Shown: positions 44,326 through 53,525 of the stretch, one piece after another
Layout of the letters: every line of letters starts with the position of its first letter
Numbering within the stretch: the stretch's first letter is position 1
Assembly (NCBI GenBank): GCA_947085425.1
Contig: CAMTWK010000002.1
Span: 62,001 to 126,000 of the forward strand
DNA length: 64,000 nucleotides
Reading direction: 5' to 3'
Source of the DNA: UKL13-2 sp947085425
GTDB taxonomy: Bacteria > Pseudomonadota > Gammaproteobacteria > Burkholderiales > Usitatibacteraceae
The notes under the pieces: generated by a model
What the model was told of the DNA's origin: nothing
Database searches by the model: none
The model's input: the letters and a program-made list of their open reading frames with translations, nothing else
Translations under genes and position numbers: made by a program

Positions 44326-45358
44326 CAGGTGCACCAACCGAAGGTACCGATGGCGCAACCCGCACCGCAATCGGCACATTACAAAGCTCGACATGACCTG
44401 CTGGTACTTTGAACCAGTTGCCGCCGCGATTGCGCAACGCTTCGACCGCCGATTTGAATAACACCGTGTTGGTGCGCAGCACCTGCAAATTAGTGCGTTC
44501 TGCCACGGGCAGATCAACCGCCAATTTGACCGATTTGATCGGCACCATTTCGGCAGGTTTGTCATAAAACCCGAGCGCCTTGGTGCCGCGCGGCAAGCTC
44601 GACAAGAGCGGCATGCCCTGTAACACACGCCCCACCAGCGTGATATTTTTGTCCAGATGACGCGGCGCATGACCGGTCACCACATACAAAGATGTGCCAC
44701 TTCCAGAATCGAGTTCGTTGCCCCTGCCAACGCCAAGCGCACCATAACAATGCGCCAGCCACACGGTTGATTTTGCCGGGTCACGACCGGCGTGAAAACC
44801 ATCGGCAAACCCGACCTCCGGCGCGTAGCCATCGGGGTCCGGCAAACGCTCAAACGCAAACCGGCCAAACTCGGCCGCTGTCAGCGTGCGGGTAAATTCC
44901 GGCTGCATTTTTGCTTTGGCATTTTTCAGCGGGCGCGGATTCTTTTCGTTTGCATCCCCCCATTGCACCACGTAGTTATCCTGTGAACGAATAATGGCCA
45001 GACCATCAAAATATCCTTCGCGAATCAATGTGCGAATATTTTCCACATGACGTGGTGAAAACTGTGGTGCCAATTCCAACACCACCCGCCCACTTGCCAA
45101 CTCCAGGTAAACGGTTTGGTCCGCGTCCGGCGTGCGCCAATCGGCTGATGATGAGCGGGCAAGAATTTCACTAAAACTCTCATATTGTTTTACCGGCGCA
45201 TCGACGTGGGCCACATTGCTGACACCAGCCGCAGTTGGCTTAGACGCAGCGGGTGCCGTCGGCAAAACAGCGTTGGCTTGGGCTGCCATCGCCAAGCCGG
45301 TATGTACAACAATCGACGAGGCGACCGCTGCCACCCAAACAAAGTTGCGATTCTTCAT
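44318..45358 (-). CDS. Exported divergent cyclophilin-type PPIase
   Basis: A 346-residue protein with a signal peptide (hydrophobic stretch WVAAVASSIVVHTGLAMA) and a divergent cyclophilin domain at about residues 80-280 (for example LELASGRVVLELAPQFSPRH and TVWLAHCYGALGVGRG). The usual catalytic FHR pattern is replaced by DGLAIIRSQDNYVVQWGD, so activity may be weak or altered. AGGA lies just before ATG 45358. Its 3' end overlaps the quinone oxidoreductase gene by 8 bp in convergent direction. Confidence 0.85.
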   Translation of the reverse strand: MKNRNFVWVAAVASSIVVHTGLAMAAQANAVLPTAPAASKPTAAGVSNVAHVDAPVKQYESFSEILARSSSADWRTPDADQTVYLELASGRVVLELAPQFSPRHVENIRTLIREGYFDGLAIIRSQDNYVVQWGDANEKNPRPLKNAKAKMQPEFTRTLTAAEFGRFAFERLPDPDGYAPEVGFADGFHAGRDPAKSTVWLAHCYGALGVGRGNELDSGSGTSLYVVTGHAPRHLDKNITLVGRVLQGMPLLSSLPRGTKALGFYDKPAEMVPIKSVKLAVDLPVAERTNLQVLRTNTVLFKSAVEALRNRGGNWFKVPAGHVELCNVPIAVRVAPSVPSVGAPAK

Positions 45359-45644
45359 GTTTTCCTTTTTATTCAACTTTATACAAACCACATCGAATGT
45401 TATTGATGAGCAAAAACTGACATAGTGACAAGCAGTTGGTTTTGCATTCATACAACGACCCCCGTCTTTTTACCTGTTTTTCACCAATCACGCCATGAAC
45501 CGCCGTAGAATTTTGTGGGCTGCGGACTTGTTTCCGTTCCAAGTTTCGCCGCCTTTTCTCGACTTACCATGTCCGTCCGACCAATTGAGTCTGTTTCACA
45601 CCTGCAAAAAAAACGCTCAACCAACAATACTCACAGGAGCCAAT

Positions 45645-47936
45645 ATGCAATCGTCGTCGCGAGTCAAATTGAATCACCTACGGTTATCTGTCATCAGTCT
45701 CAGTATTGCCACCGCAATGGCGGGGCTATCTATCAATATCGTGTCTGCCCAAGATAGCAAACCAGCTGAAAAGCCGGAGGCGGGCAAACTTGAAACCATT
45801 ACCGTCACCGCAGAACGACGCTCGGAAAACATAAAAGACGTGCCGTCCTCGATCAGCGCAATCAGCGGCGAAAAACTCGATGTGATCAATTCAGGCGGGC
45901 AGGACATCCGCATGTTGGCCGCCAGGGTGCCCAGCCTGAATATCGAGTCGTCGTTTGGCCGCGCCTTCCCGCGTTTTTATATTCGCGGACTCGGCAACGG
46001 TGATTTTGATATCAATGCATCACAACCGGTGTCGCTGGTGTATGACGACGTGGTGCAGGAAAATCCAATTCTCAAAGGTTTCCCGATTTTTGACGTGGAC
46101 CAGATCGAAGTGCTGCGTGGCCCCCAGGGCACGCTGTTTGGCCGCAATTCACCGGCCGGCGTGATCAAGTTTGAGTCCGCCAAGCCGCGCTTCAATAATG
46201 AGGGATATGCCAGTTTGGGAATGGGCACCTACAGCACGGTCAATCTTGAAGCCGCCTTAAATGTGCCGATGAGCAAGGAATTTGCGGTACGTCTTTCGCT
46301 GCAATCCCAAAACCGTGACGACTGGGTCAAAAATACCAACACGCGCGGCCCGACCCGGGATTTGGAGGGATATCGCGACAATGCATTTCGATTGCAGGGT
46401 CTTTATAAACCCGATCGCAGCTTCGAGGCCCTGTTTAATGTCCACCACCGCGATTTAAACGGCTCGGCTCGATTGTTCCGTGCCAACATCATCCGCGCGG
46501 GTGGCAACGAATTGGTGGCCGGATTTGACCCGGAAAATATTTCCATTGATGGCGTCAATAACCAAGACCTCAAATCAACCGGCGGCAGCGTTCGCATGAA
46601 ATGGCACGCGGGTGGCATGACGCTCAATTCCATTACCGGCTATGAGACCGTGAAATCACTTTCACGGGGTGATATTGACGGCGGCTTTGGTGCGTTTTTT
46701 CTGCCGTCGAGCGGCCCGGGATTTATTCCATTTGACGCCGAATCTGCCGACGGCCTGCCAAAACACAAACAGTTCACGCAGGAGTTCCGCCTCGAGTCGA
46801 GCGCCGGCAAAGGCACCAAATGGCTGGTTGGCGCGTATTATTTTAATGAAGATCTGAACATCGACAGCTTTAACTATTCCTCGCTGACGCCCGGCAATCC
46901 GCAAAACGGTTACGCCAACCAGTCACAATCAAACAAGGCCTACGCCTTGTTTGGATCGATCAATTTTGACGTGACCGACGCCTTCGATATGCGCACCGGT
47001 GTTCGTTATACCAATGACAAAAAAGACTTCACGGCCAATCGCATCACACCGCCGCCCTTCTCGCCACCGTTTGTCGGCCGGCTGGCAACCAGCACGTCGG
47101 CATCGGATATGAGTTGGGATGTGTCCGGCACCTATAAAATCGACAAGGAAACCAATCTCTACGCACGTGTCGCCAAAGGATTTCGCGCACCGTCGATTCA
47201 GGGCCGCCTGTTGTTTGGTGACACCCTGTCCGTGGCCAATTCAGAAAAAGTCACCTCGTTCGAAGCCGGTGTAAAAACCGATTTGTTCAACAAGCGCGCA
47301 CGTTTGTCGGCCAACGTTTTCAGCTACACGGTCAAGGATCAACAATTGACGGCGGTGGGCGGTGCGGCCAACTTTAATCGCTTGGTCAACGCCGCAAAAA
47401 CCGCGGGCAGTGGTGCCGAAATTGATTTCGAGGCCTATCTGGCCGACAACCTGCTGTTCACGCTGAGCGGCAGCATCAACGATACCGAAATCAAGGATGG
47501 CAACCTGCGCACGCAAGTGTGCGGCTCAGGCTGCACCGTAACCAACCGTGTGGTGGTGCCCGCCGCCGGATTCAGCTCGGCGATTGTGGCGATCAACGGC
47601 AACCCGCTGCCACAGGCACCAAAACACGTGGCGAACATGACCTTGCGCTACACAGTGCCGGTCGGCAACGGTGAATTTTTCATTTACACCGATTGGACCT
47701 ATCGCAGCAAGATCAATTTTTTCCTTTACGAATCCAGGGAGTACACCGGCAAGGCGCTCACCGAAGGTGGTTTGCGCCTCGGCTACAAATGGGCCAATGG
47801 AAAATATGAGGCGGCGGTTTACGGTCGCAACATCACCAATCAGATTCGTGTGGTTGGTGGCATCGACTTTAATAACCTGACTGGCTTTATTAACGACCCG
47901 CGTATTTGGGGTGCGCAGTTCAAGGCGAATTTCTGA
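45645..47936 (+). CDS. TonB-dependent outer-membrane receptor
   Basis: A 763-residue outer-membrane beta-barrel transporter. A long signal segment (LSVISLSIATAMAGLSI, cleavage near VSAQ) is followed by the TonB box ETITVTAERR, then the plug domain (DVPSSISAISGEKLD ... VLRGPQGTLFGRNSPAGVI) and the barrel, ending in the usual terminal Phe (FKANF). It looks like receptors for vitamins, sugars or polycyclic compounds more than siderophore receptors, but the ligand cannot be read. AGGAG precedes ATG 45645. No Fur box was found upstream. A clear terminator follows. Confidence 0.93.
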   Translation: MQSSSRVKLNHLRLSVISLSIATAMAGLSINIVSAQDSKPAEKPEAGKLETITVTAERRSENIKDVPSSISAISGEKLDVINSGGQDIRMLAARVPSLNIESSFGRAFPRFYIRGLGNGDFDINASQPVSLVYDDVVQENPILKGFPIFDVDQIEVLRGPQGTLFGRNSPAGVIKFESAKPRFNNEGYASLGMGTYSTVNLEAALNVPMSKEFAVRLSLQSQNRDDWVKNTNTRGPTRDLEGYRDNAFRLQGLYKPDRSFEALFNVHHRDLNGSARLFRANIIRAGGNELVAGFDPENISIDGVNNQDLKSTGGSVRMKWHAGGMTLNSITGYETVKSLSRGDIDGGFGAFFLPSSGPGFIPFDAESADGLPKHKQFTQEFRLESSAGKGTKWLVGAYYFNEDLNIDSFNYSSLTPGNPQNGYANQSQSNKAYALFGSINFDVTDAFDMRTGVRYTNDKKDFTANRITPPPFSPPFVGRLATSTSASDMSWDVSGTYKIDKETNLYARVAKGFRAPSIQGRLLFGDTLSVANSEKVTSFEAGVKTDLFNKRARLSANVFSYTVKDQQLTAVGGAANFNRLVNAAKTAGSGAEIDFEAYLADNLLFTLSGSINDTEIKDGNLRTQVCGSGCTVTNRVVVPAAGFSSAIVAINGNPLPQAPKHVANMTLRYTVPVGNGEFFIYTDWTYRSKINFFLYESREYTGKALTEGGLRLGYKWANGKYEAAVYGRNITNQIRVVGGIDFNNLTGFINDPRIWGAQFKANF

Positions 47937-47959
47937 TTCGCGGTTGCGCAACAAAATCA

Positions 47960-47995
47960 AACGGCCACACAGAAATGTGCGGCCGTTTTTTATTA
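47960..47995 (+). terminator. Rho-independent terminator after TonB-dependent receptor
   Basis: AACGGCC-CAC pairs with GTG-GGCCGTT around the loop AGAAAT, with one bulged base on each side, and a TTTTTTATT run follows. It starts 24 bp after the receptor stop codon. Confidence 0.88.
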
Positions 47996-48045
47996 AAAGT
48001 CGTTTGTGGGCGCGCGTTTTCGGGCATTAGTGCCGCAAACACCGC

Positions 48046-48462
48046 TTATACCGGATACTTTGCGCTCATATATTTGAGCGAGGCTTTCACCAATTTCTCC
48101 AGCACCTTCAAGTTGATGTCGGTGAGCGAATTAACATAGAGGCATGATTTGCCGGTCTTGTATTTGCCCAGTGCCGCCATCAACTCCGGCTCGCTGTCGA
48201 AGCCATTCATGATGTAGAGCGTGAGATTTTGTTTGCGCGGCGAAAACCCGATGCGCGGCCAGTCACCTTCGCGACCGCTGGCATAGTGGTAGTGGTAGGT
48301 GCCAAAGCCGACAATCGACGTGCCCCACATTTGCGGCGGTGATTTTGTCATGCGCTGCATCAGCGCGATGATGGTTTCGCAATCCGCCTGCCTGGCCGGA
48401 TCCACACTTTTGATGAATGCCGCGACACTGGCCTTGCTCGCCTTGGTTTTGGGTTCCGCCAT
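48046..48462 (-). CDS. DUF1801 (YdhG-like) domain protein
   Basis: A 138-residue cytoplasmic protein. The DUF1801 pattern is clear: SVDPARQADCETIIALMQ, PPQMWGTSIVGFGTYHYHYASGREGDW and LTLYIMNGFDS, ending in LVKASLKYM. Related to YdhG/FrnE-type proteins of frataxin-like fold, function unknown. It stands alone between the TonB-dependent receptor and the DedA/YqaA-like gene, on the opposite strand to both. Confidence 0.85.
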   Translation of the reverse strand: MAEPKTKASKASVAAFIKSVDPARQADCETIIALMQRMTKSPPQMWGTSIVGFGTYHYHYASGREGDWPRIGFSPRKQNLTLYIMNGFDSEPELMAALGKYKTGKSCLYVNSLTDINLKVLEKLVKASLKYMSAKYPV

Positions 48463-48629
48463 TTTCGCCTCCTGAAATTTTGATATATGGATAAGAATAA
48501 TTCACGCATACTACGCGGCGGTGTGCGGCATGTCACTGGTACCCGGTGGCCACATACGTTGGCATTGCGTGTTAACTCATAATCACATTTCAACTCCTCC
48601 CCCAATCCAAATTTATTTATCCATCCATC

Positions 48630-49082
48630 ATGTTTGAGTTTTCCCCCGAATCCGGACTCTGGGGCTTGTTTGCCTCGGCCTTTATTTCCGCCACGCTGCT
48701 GCCCGGCTCGTCCGAAGTGGTGCTCATCGGCCTGCTCGCCAAATACCCCGAGCTGCTGTGGATCGCCATCGCGGTCGCCACCGTTGGCAACACCTGCGGC
48801 GGCGTCACCTCGTATTGGCTGGGTCGCCTGTTCCCCAACCGCGCCGAAGGCCGCGCGGTCGAGTGGCTGAAAAAATACGGCCTGTGGTCACTGCTGTTCA
48901 GTTGGGTGCCGCTGTTTGGTGATGCGCTGTGTGTGGCGGCGGGCTGGATGCGTTTTAACTTCTGGGCGTGTATGGCGTTATTTGCCGTCGGCAAATTGTT
49001 TCGCTATTTGCTGGTGGCCGGCGGGGCAACGTGGTTTTTTGCAACCGTGTGGCCGTGGGTGAAGGTGACTTTCGGATGGTGA
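48630..49082 (+). CDS. YqaA/DedA-related inner-membrane protein
   Basis: A 150-residue protein with four hydrophobic segments (for example GLFASAFISATLLPGSSEVVL and LWSLLFSWVPLFGDALCVAAG). The 'LPGSSEVVL' and 'VPLFGDALCVAAG' motifs mark the YqaA branch of DedA/SNARE-associated proteins, which may move lipids across the membrane. The start has no clear ribosome-binding site; ATG 48630 gives the usual MFEFSPESGLWGLF start. Confidence 0.88.
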   Translation: MFEFSPESGLWGLFASAFISATLLPGSSEVVLIGLLAKYPELLWIAIAVATVGNTCGGVTSYWLGRLFPNRAEGRAVEWLKKYGLWSLLFSWVPLFGDALCVAAGWMRFNFWACMALFAVGKLFRYLLVAGGATWFFATVWPWVKVTFGW

Positions 49083-49115
49083 ACCATTTCCCGGCGCAAG
49101 CGAGCCGCGCGAAAA

Positions 49116-49913
49116 TTACCAGAGGATCATGCTGGCTTTTTTATTGAGAATTCGCATTTCAAAAAAATCCGAACATGGACGTTCTGCCAAGCCGTAACAA
49201 ACATGCAAGGGCAGCAGATGCTCTTCTCGCGGGTGGCAAAAGCGCGCACCCGGTGCACGGGTCCAATCGATAAGATTTTTTGCCCGCTGATGTTCATTCA
49301 CATGCGGGTTTGAACAGGTATCCCGCAGCCAACGCTCAAACGACTCATTCATGCCCTTTGATTCGCGGGTCTCTGGCGCAAAAAATGCCTGCATATTGTG
49401 AAATGAAAATCCCGAACCAATGACCAGCATGTCGTCATCCATCAAATCTTGAATTGACTGACCCAGCCTTACGTGTTCCGCTGCATCCAAGGTGTTGACC
49501 AGCGACAACTGCACACACGGAATATCAGCCTGCGGATACATTATTTTTAGTGGCACAAACAGACCATGATCAAATCCGCGTTTTGAATCAAGTTTGCTGA
49601 CAATCCCCGCGGTTTTCAGCAAGTCGTTGATTCGAGAAGCGAGATTTGGCTCGCCCGTGCACGGATATTGAATCTTGTATGCCTCGTCTGGAAATCCAAA
49701 ATAATCATAGATGAGGGACGGCATGGCCGCAGCGGTGATGGTTGGCACGCCCTCTTCCCAATGGGCACTCACCACCACAATGGCCGATGGTTTTTTTATC
49801 ATTGTGGTTATTTTTTGCAAGCAGGCAACCATCTCCTGATGACCAGGGTCATCCAGCAATGGCATTGGCCCCCCGCCGTGAGACAGAAATAATATGCGTG
49901 CATTATTTTTCAT
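49116..49913 (-). CDS. Class III extradiol dioxygenase (4,5-DOPA dioxygenase/YgiD-like)
   Basis: A 265-residue LigB-type protein. Metal-binding His residues are visible in FLSHGGGP (His12) and SAHWEEG (His51), with a further one in GFDHGLFVPL. The phrases YDYFGFPDEAYKI and GSGFSFHNM are typical of the YgiD/DODA family, which cleaves aromatic diols. The real substrate is not known. ATG 49913 is used instead of the in-frame TTG at 49916. It lies 39 bp after the neighbouring binding-protein gene on the same strand. Confidence 0.9.
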   Translation of the reverse strand: MKNNARILFLSHGGGPMPLLDDPGHQEMVACLQKITTMIKKPSAIVVVSAHWEEGVPTITAAAMPSLIYDYFGFPDEAYKIQYPCTGEPNLASRINDLLKTAGIVSKLDSKRGFDHGLFVPLKIMYPQADIPCVQLSLVNTLDAAEHVRLGQSIQDLMDDDMLVIGSGFSFHNMQAFFAPETRESKGMNESFERWLRDTCSNPHVNEHQRAKNLIDWTRAPGARFCHPREEHLLPLHVCYGLAERPCSDFFEMRILNKKASMILW

Positions 49914-49952
49914 CAATGCACTTCAGTTTTTGTGGGCGATTTGCGATCGTTG

Positions 49953-51545
49953 TTATTTGATCACCACCCAAGGCACCTCCAGCCAATTGTCCGCCCGGTG
50001 CACAACGCTCACATTCGCGCGCATCGCCCATGGGATGATCTGCAAATGCAGTGGCAGGTGGTAGATGTTGTCGTTTTGGATTTTGAACGCTTCGATGATC
50101 ATTGCGTGGCGTTTTTTGCTGTCGATCTCACCTTTTAGCTGTTGCACCAGCGCGTCGAATTTTTTGTCGGAGACCTGCCCCCAGTTGTAATCACCGTCGC
50201 CTTTGTCGTTGCGGCTGTGCATGACCGGTTGCAGTGTGAATATCGGGTCGAAGGTTGAGCCGCCCCAGCCGAGCATGTAAAAACTGGTGTCGAGTTTTTG
50301 CACCTTGGAGAAATAGGTGGATACCGGCATGGCGTTCACGCGCACACGAATATTGATCTTGGCGAGCATACCGGCCACCGCGACACAAATCCGCTCGTCC
50401 GCCAGGTAGCGGTTGTTGGGGCAATCGAGGGTGATGTCAAAGCCGTTTGCGTAGCCGGCTTCACGCATGAGTTTGCCGGCGGCGTTGACATCGAACGGCA
50501 GACGCGCGGTGAGCTCTGCGGGCAGCCCGGCCGCGGCCGGGTTGGGGTGGGTGACACCGATCGGCGTGGACAGTCCGCGCATGGCCGTGCGTTTGATGGC
50601 CTCAATGTCAATCGCCTGATACATTGCCTGGCGCACACGTTTGTCCTTGAACGGATTTTTGCCTTTCACGTTGCTGTAAAGCAATTCGTCGCGCGCCTGG
50701 TCCATGCCAAAAAAGATGACGCGGTTTTCAATTCCTTCGATAACCTTGAGTTGTTTGTTGCGTTTGAACTGCTCTAGGTTCTGTACTGCGGGGTCGAGCA
50801 CAAAATCGAGTTCGCCGGAGACCAAAGCCGACATGCGTGTCGCCTCGGAGGTGATCGGTGTATAGATGACCTCGGTGACATTGCCCTCGAATTTTTTGTC
50901 GGCGATGCCCCACCAGTGTGGATTTTTCTTCAGCACGGTTTTGATTTCCGGCGCACGGAAAACCAGCATGAATGGCCCGGTGCCATTGGCGTTGCGGGCG
51001 GCAAAAGTTTCTTCGCGGGCGGTGTAATCCTGCACCTTTTCAACCTTGTTGGCTACTGCCCACTCGCGGCTCATGATGAACATATTCACCAGCATCTCGA
51101 GCGTGACCGGGTTTGGCACAGCGGTCACCAGCTCGATGCGATGTGTATCAATCTTGCGCGGCTTGCCGATCGCATTGGCATAAACACGAAAATTCGAAGT
51201 CGGCTGCTGCATGCGCAGGATGGACCACACCACGTCGTCGGCCGTCAGCGGTTTGCCGTCGTGGAATTTGACGTTTTTGCGTATGTCAAAAACCCACGTG
51301 GTTGGATTGGGCTGGTGCCAGCCGGTCGCCAGCCGTGGCACGATTTCCATTTTCTTGCCACGCTCAACCAGGCCTTCGTAGATCTGCCCGTTGATGTTGT
51401 TGTTGACGCCGGCATTTTGCGAATGCGGGTCGGCTGTTTGCATATCGCCGGCGCTCGACCAGCGCAAGGTTTTGGCTTGCACCGGAGACAGTGACAACAA
51501 TACAAATATTCCAGCGGCAAGCAGGGCAACAAAGTTGGTTTTCAT
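49953..51545 (-). CDS. ABC transporter oligopeptide-type substrate-binding protein (1)
   Basis: A 530-residue periplasmic protein of the SBP_bac_5 family. The signal peptide is MKTNFVALLAAGIFVLLSL followed by cleavage near VQA. Family patterns are TLRWSSAGDMQTADPHS, VKFHDGKPLTADDVVWSILR and the late RVRQAMYQAIDI. It is closely similar in its last 150 residues to the protein at 60458, for example both end QIIPWAMR-NVSVVHR. Such proteins bind peptides, opines or nickel for Dpp/Opp-type transporters; no permease lies next to it. It is head-to-head with the M61 peptidase gene. Confidence 0.93.
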   Translation of the reverse strand: MKTNFVALLAAGIFVLLSLSPVQAKTLRWSSAGDMQTADPHSQNAGVNNNINGQIYEGLVERGKKMEIVPRLATGWHQPNPTTWVFDIRKNVKFHDGKPLTADDVVWSILRMQQPTSNFRVYANAIGKPRKIDTHRIELVTAVPNPVTLEMLVNMFIMSREWAVANKVEKVQDYTAREETFAARNANGTGPFMLVFRAPEIKTVLKKNPHWWGIADKKFEGNVTEVIYTPITSEATRMSALVSGELDFVLDPAVQNLEQFKRNKQLKVIEGIENRVIFFGMDQARDELLYSNVKGKNPFKDKRVRQAMYQAIDIEAIKRTAMRGLSTPIGVTHPNPAAAGLPAELTARLPFDVNAAGKLMREAGYANGFDITLDCPNNRYLADERICVAVAGMLAKINIRVRVNAMPVSTYFSKVQKLDTSFYMLGWGGSTFDPIFTLQPVMHSRNDKGDGDYNWGQVSDKKFDALVQQLKGEIDSKKRHAMIIEAFKIQNDNIYHLPLHLQIIPWAMRANVSVVHRADNWLEVPWVVIK

Positions 51546-51673
51546 TTACATTTCCAGTCAGGGCAACAGGGGACATCCGTCTTAAAAACAGTTTGCAATT
51601 TACTTCAGTATTTTCTCATGCTACCGTAAACTCTTTCTTTTTCCCCGCGCCGTCGCCCGATATCGAGCCAAAC

Positions 51674-53515
51674 TTGATCCGTTACACCATCCTCCCCAAA
51701 CACCCTGCCGCGCACATTTACGAAGTGACGGTCACGGTTGAAAATCCCGCCGCCGACGGCCAGCGGTTTATGTTGCCGGTGTGGATACCGGGCAGCTACA
51801 TGATTCGCGAGTTTGCGCGGCACATTGTGTCAATACATGCCTTTGCAAAGGGCGCGCCGGTTACGTGCACCAAGACCGACAAAAGCAGTTGGCAATGTGC
51901 GCCCTGTGCGGGGCCGTTAACGGTCATCTATGAGGTGTACGCTTGGGATCTGTCGGTGCGTGCCGCCCATCTCGACGACAGCCATGGTTTTTTCAATGGC
52001 ACCAGTGTGTTTTTGCTCGCCGAGGGATTCCGCGAGGAGGCGTGTGAAGTCGAGATCAAACGTCCGATTGGCGGGCAATATGCCAAATGGCAGATCGCCA
52101 GCGCACTTTCAGCCAAAAGTGGCGCAAACGGCAAGCCAGTAAAGGACTTTGGCTTTTTTGTCGCAAACAACTACGACGAGTTGATTGATCATCCGGTGGA
52201 AATGGGTACGTTTATCCACGCCAGCTTTGAGGCCTGCGGCATTCCCCATCACATTGCCATTACCGGCCGGCATCGCACCGACATGGCACGGCTGTGCACC
52301 GATTTTAAGAAATTCTGTGAAGCGCAAATTCGTTTGTTCGAGCCGGAGACCGCACAAGCACCCATGGCGGCATACTGGTTTTTGATCATGGTGGTGGGTG
52401 ATGGTTTTGGCGGACTTGAACATCGTGCGTCCACAGCATTGCTGGTCAGTCGTGATGATTTGCCGGTGCTGTCAAATTCGACCACGGACGCGCCGGCATC
52501 CGCCGGGGCGTCCCAACCGGCGGCAGGCTATCGCAAATTATTGTCGTTGGCCTCGCACGAATATTTTCATGCTTGGAACGTCAAACGGATTTTGCCCGCC
52601 GCCTTTGTGCCTTACGATTTTGCCAAGGAAAGTTATACCCGCCAGTTGTGGTTTTTTGAAGGCATTACCGACTACTACGACGACCTGATGTTGGTGCGTT
52701 CCGGCATCATCACGCCGCTCGAATATTTGGAAATTGATGCTGAAAATATCGGCCGGGTATTGTCGCAGGCCGGGCGCACCAAACAAAGTGTCGCCGAATC
52801 GTCGTTTGACGCGTGGACAAAATATTATCGTCAAGACGAAAACGCGGTAAACAGCATTGTCAGTTATTACCAAAAAGGCGCCATGATTGGCTTGGCGCTC
52901 GACTTGATGATTCGTGACCATAGCGCCGGCAAAAAGTCGCTCGACGATGTTATGCGCGCACTGTGGAACCGTTTTGCCAAACCAGGCCGCGGCGTGCCCG
53001 AGGGTGAAATCGAAAAAATTGCCACCGAAATGGCCGGCACCGACCTGTCGGCGTTTTTTGCCGAAGCCGTTTATGGCACCACCGATCTCGATCTTGCGCC
53101 ACTATTTGCAACGGTCGGCGTAACCTTGTCGTGGCGACCGGCGGTGGGCACACCAGCCGCATCGTCACCGCCGGCATCAATCGGCGCAAAAATCGGCGCG
53201 GACAGCAATGGTGATGCCAAGCTGATACAGGTATTTGCTGGTGGTGCGGCATTGGCGGCGGGTCTGTCTGCGGGCGATACCATTATTGCGTTCGATGGTC
53301 TGCGGGTCAACGCGGCCAACCTCGAGCGCCGCATTAAATCGTACGAGGTTGGCAGTGAATTGGCCGTGGTGGCATTTCGCCGTGATGAACTATTGACGGC
53401 CACCCTTCGCCTACAGGTGCAGACCAATCAAACCTGTGTCTTAACCCTGAACGACACCCCGGCTGTGGCCAAGACCAAACGCAACGCGTGGCTGCAGCCA
53501 ACCATCAACTCTTGA
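51674..53515 (+). CDS. M61-family aminopeptidase with PDZ domain
   Basis: A zinc metallopeptidase of glycyl-aminopeptidase type, about 613 residues. The N-terminal beta domain (ending in LPVWIPGSYMIREFARHIV) is typical for M61. The zinc motif is HEYFH in SLASHEYFHAWNVKRI, with the third ligand Glu expected in FFEGITDYYDD. A C-terminal PDZ domain covers about the last 110 residues (AAGLSAGDTIIAFDG). The start is uncertain: TTG 51674 (LIRYTI) fits the family N-terminus; TTG 51593 and ATG 51491 also lie in frame, but the last overlaps the opposite-strand binding-protein gene. Located in the cytoplasm if the short start holds. Confidence 0.9.
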   Translation: MIRYTILPKHPAAHIYEVTVTVENPAADGQRFMLPVWIPGSYMIREFARHIVSIHAFAKGAPVTCTKTDKSSWQCAPCAGPLTVIYEVYAWDLSVRAAHLDDSHGFFNGTSVFLLAEGFREEACEVEIKRPIGGQYAKWQIASALSAKSGANGKPVKDFGFFVANNYDELIDHPVEMGTFIHASFEACGIPHHIAITGRHRTDMARLCTDFKKFCEAQIRLFEPETAQAPMAAYWFLIMVVGDGFGGLEHRASTALLVSRDDLPVLSNSTTDAPASAGASQPAAGYRKLLSLASHEYFHAWNVKRILPAAFVPYDFAKESYTRQLWFFEGITDYYDDLMLVRSGIITPLEYLEIDAENIGRVLSQAGRTKQSVAESSFDAWTKYYRQDENAVNSIVSYYQKGAMIGLALDLMIRDHSAGKKSLDDVMRALWNRFAKPGRGVPEGEIEKIATEMAGTDLSAFFAEAVYGTTDLDLAPLFATVGVTLSWRPAVGTPAASSPPASIGAKIGADSNGDAKLIQVFAGGAALAAGLSAGDTIIAFDGLRVNAANLERRIKSYEVGSELAVVAFRRDELLTATLRLQVQTNQTCVLTLNDTPAVAKTKRNAWLQPTINS

Positions 53516-53525
53516 AAGCAATTGT

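Noticed and set aside
51491..51673. Longer N-terminus for the M61 peptidase
   Set aside because: It overlaps the start of the opposite-strand binding-protein gene and does not resemble the family N-terminus.
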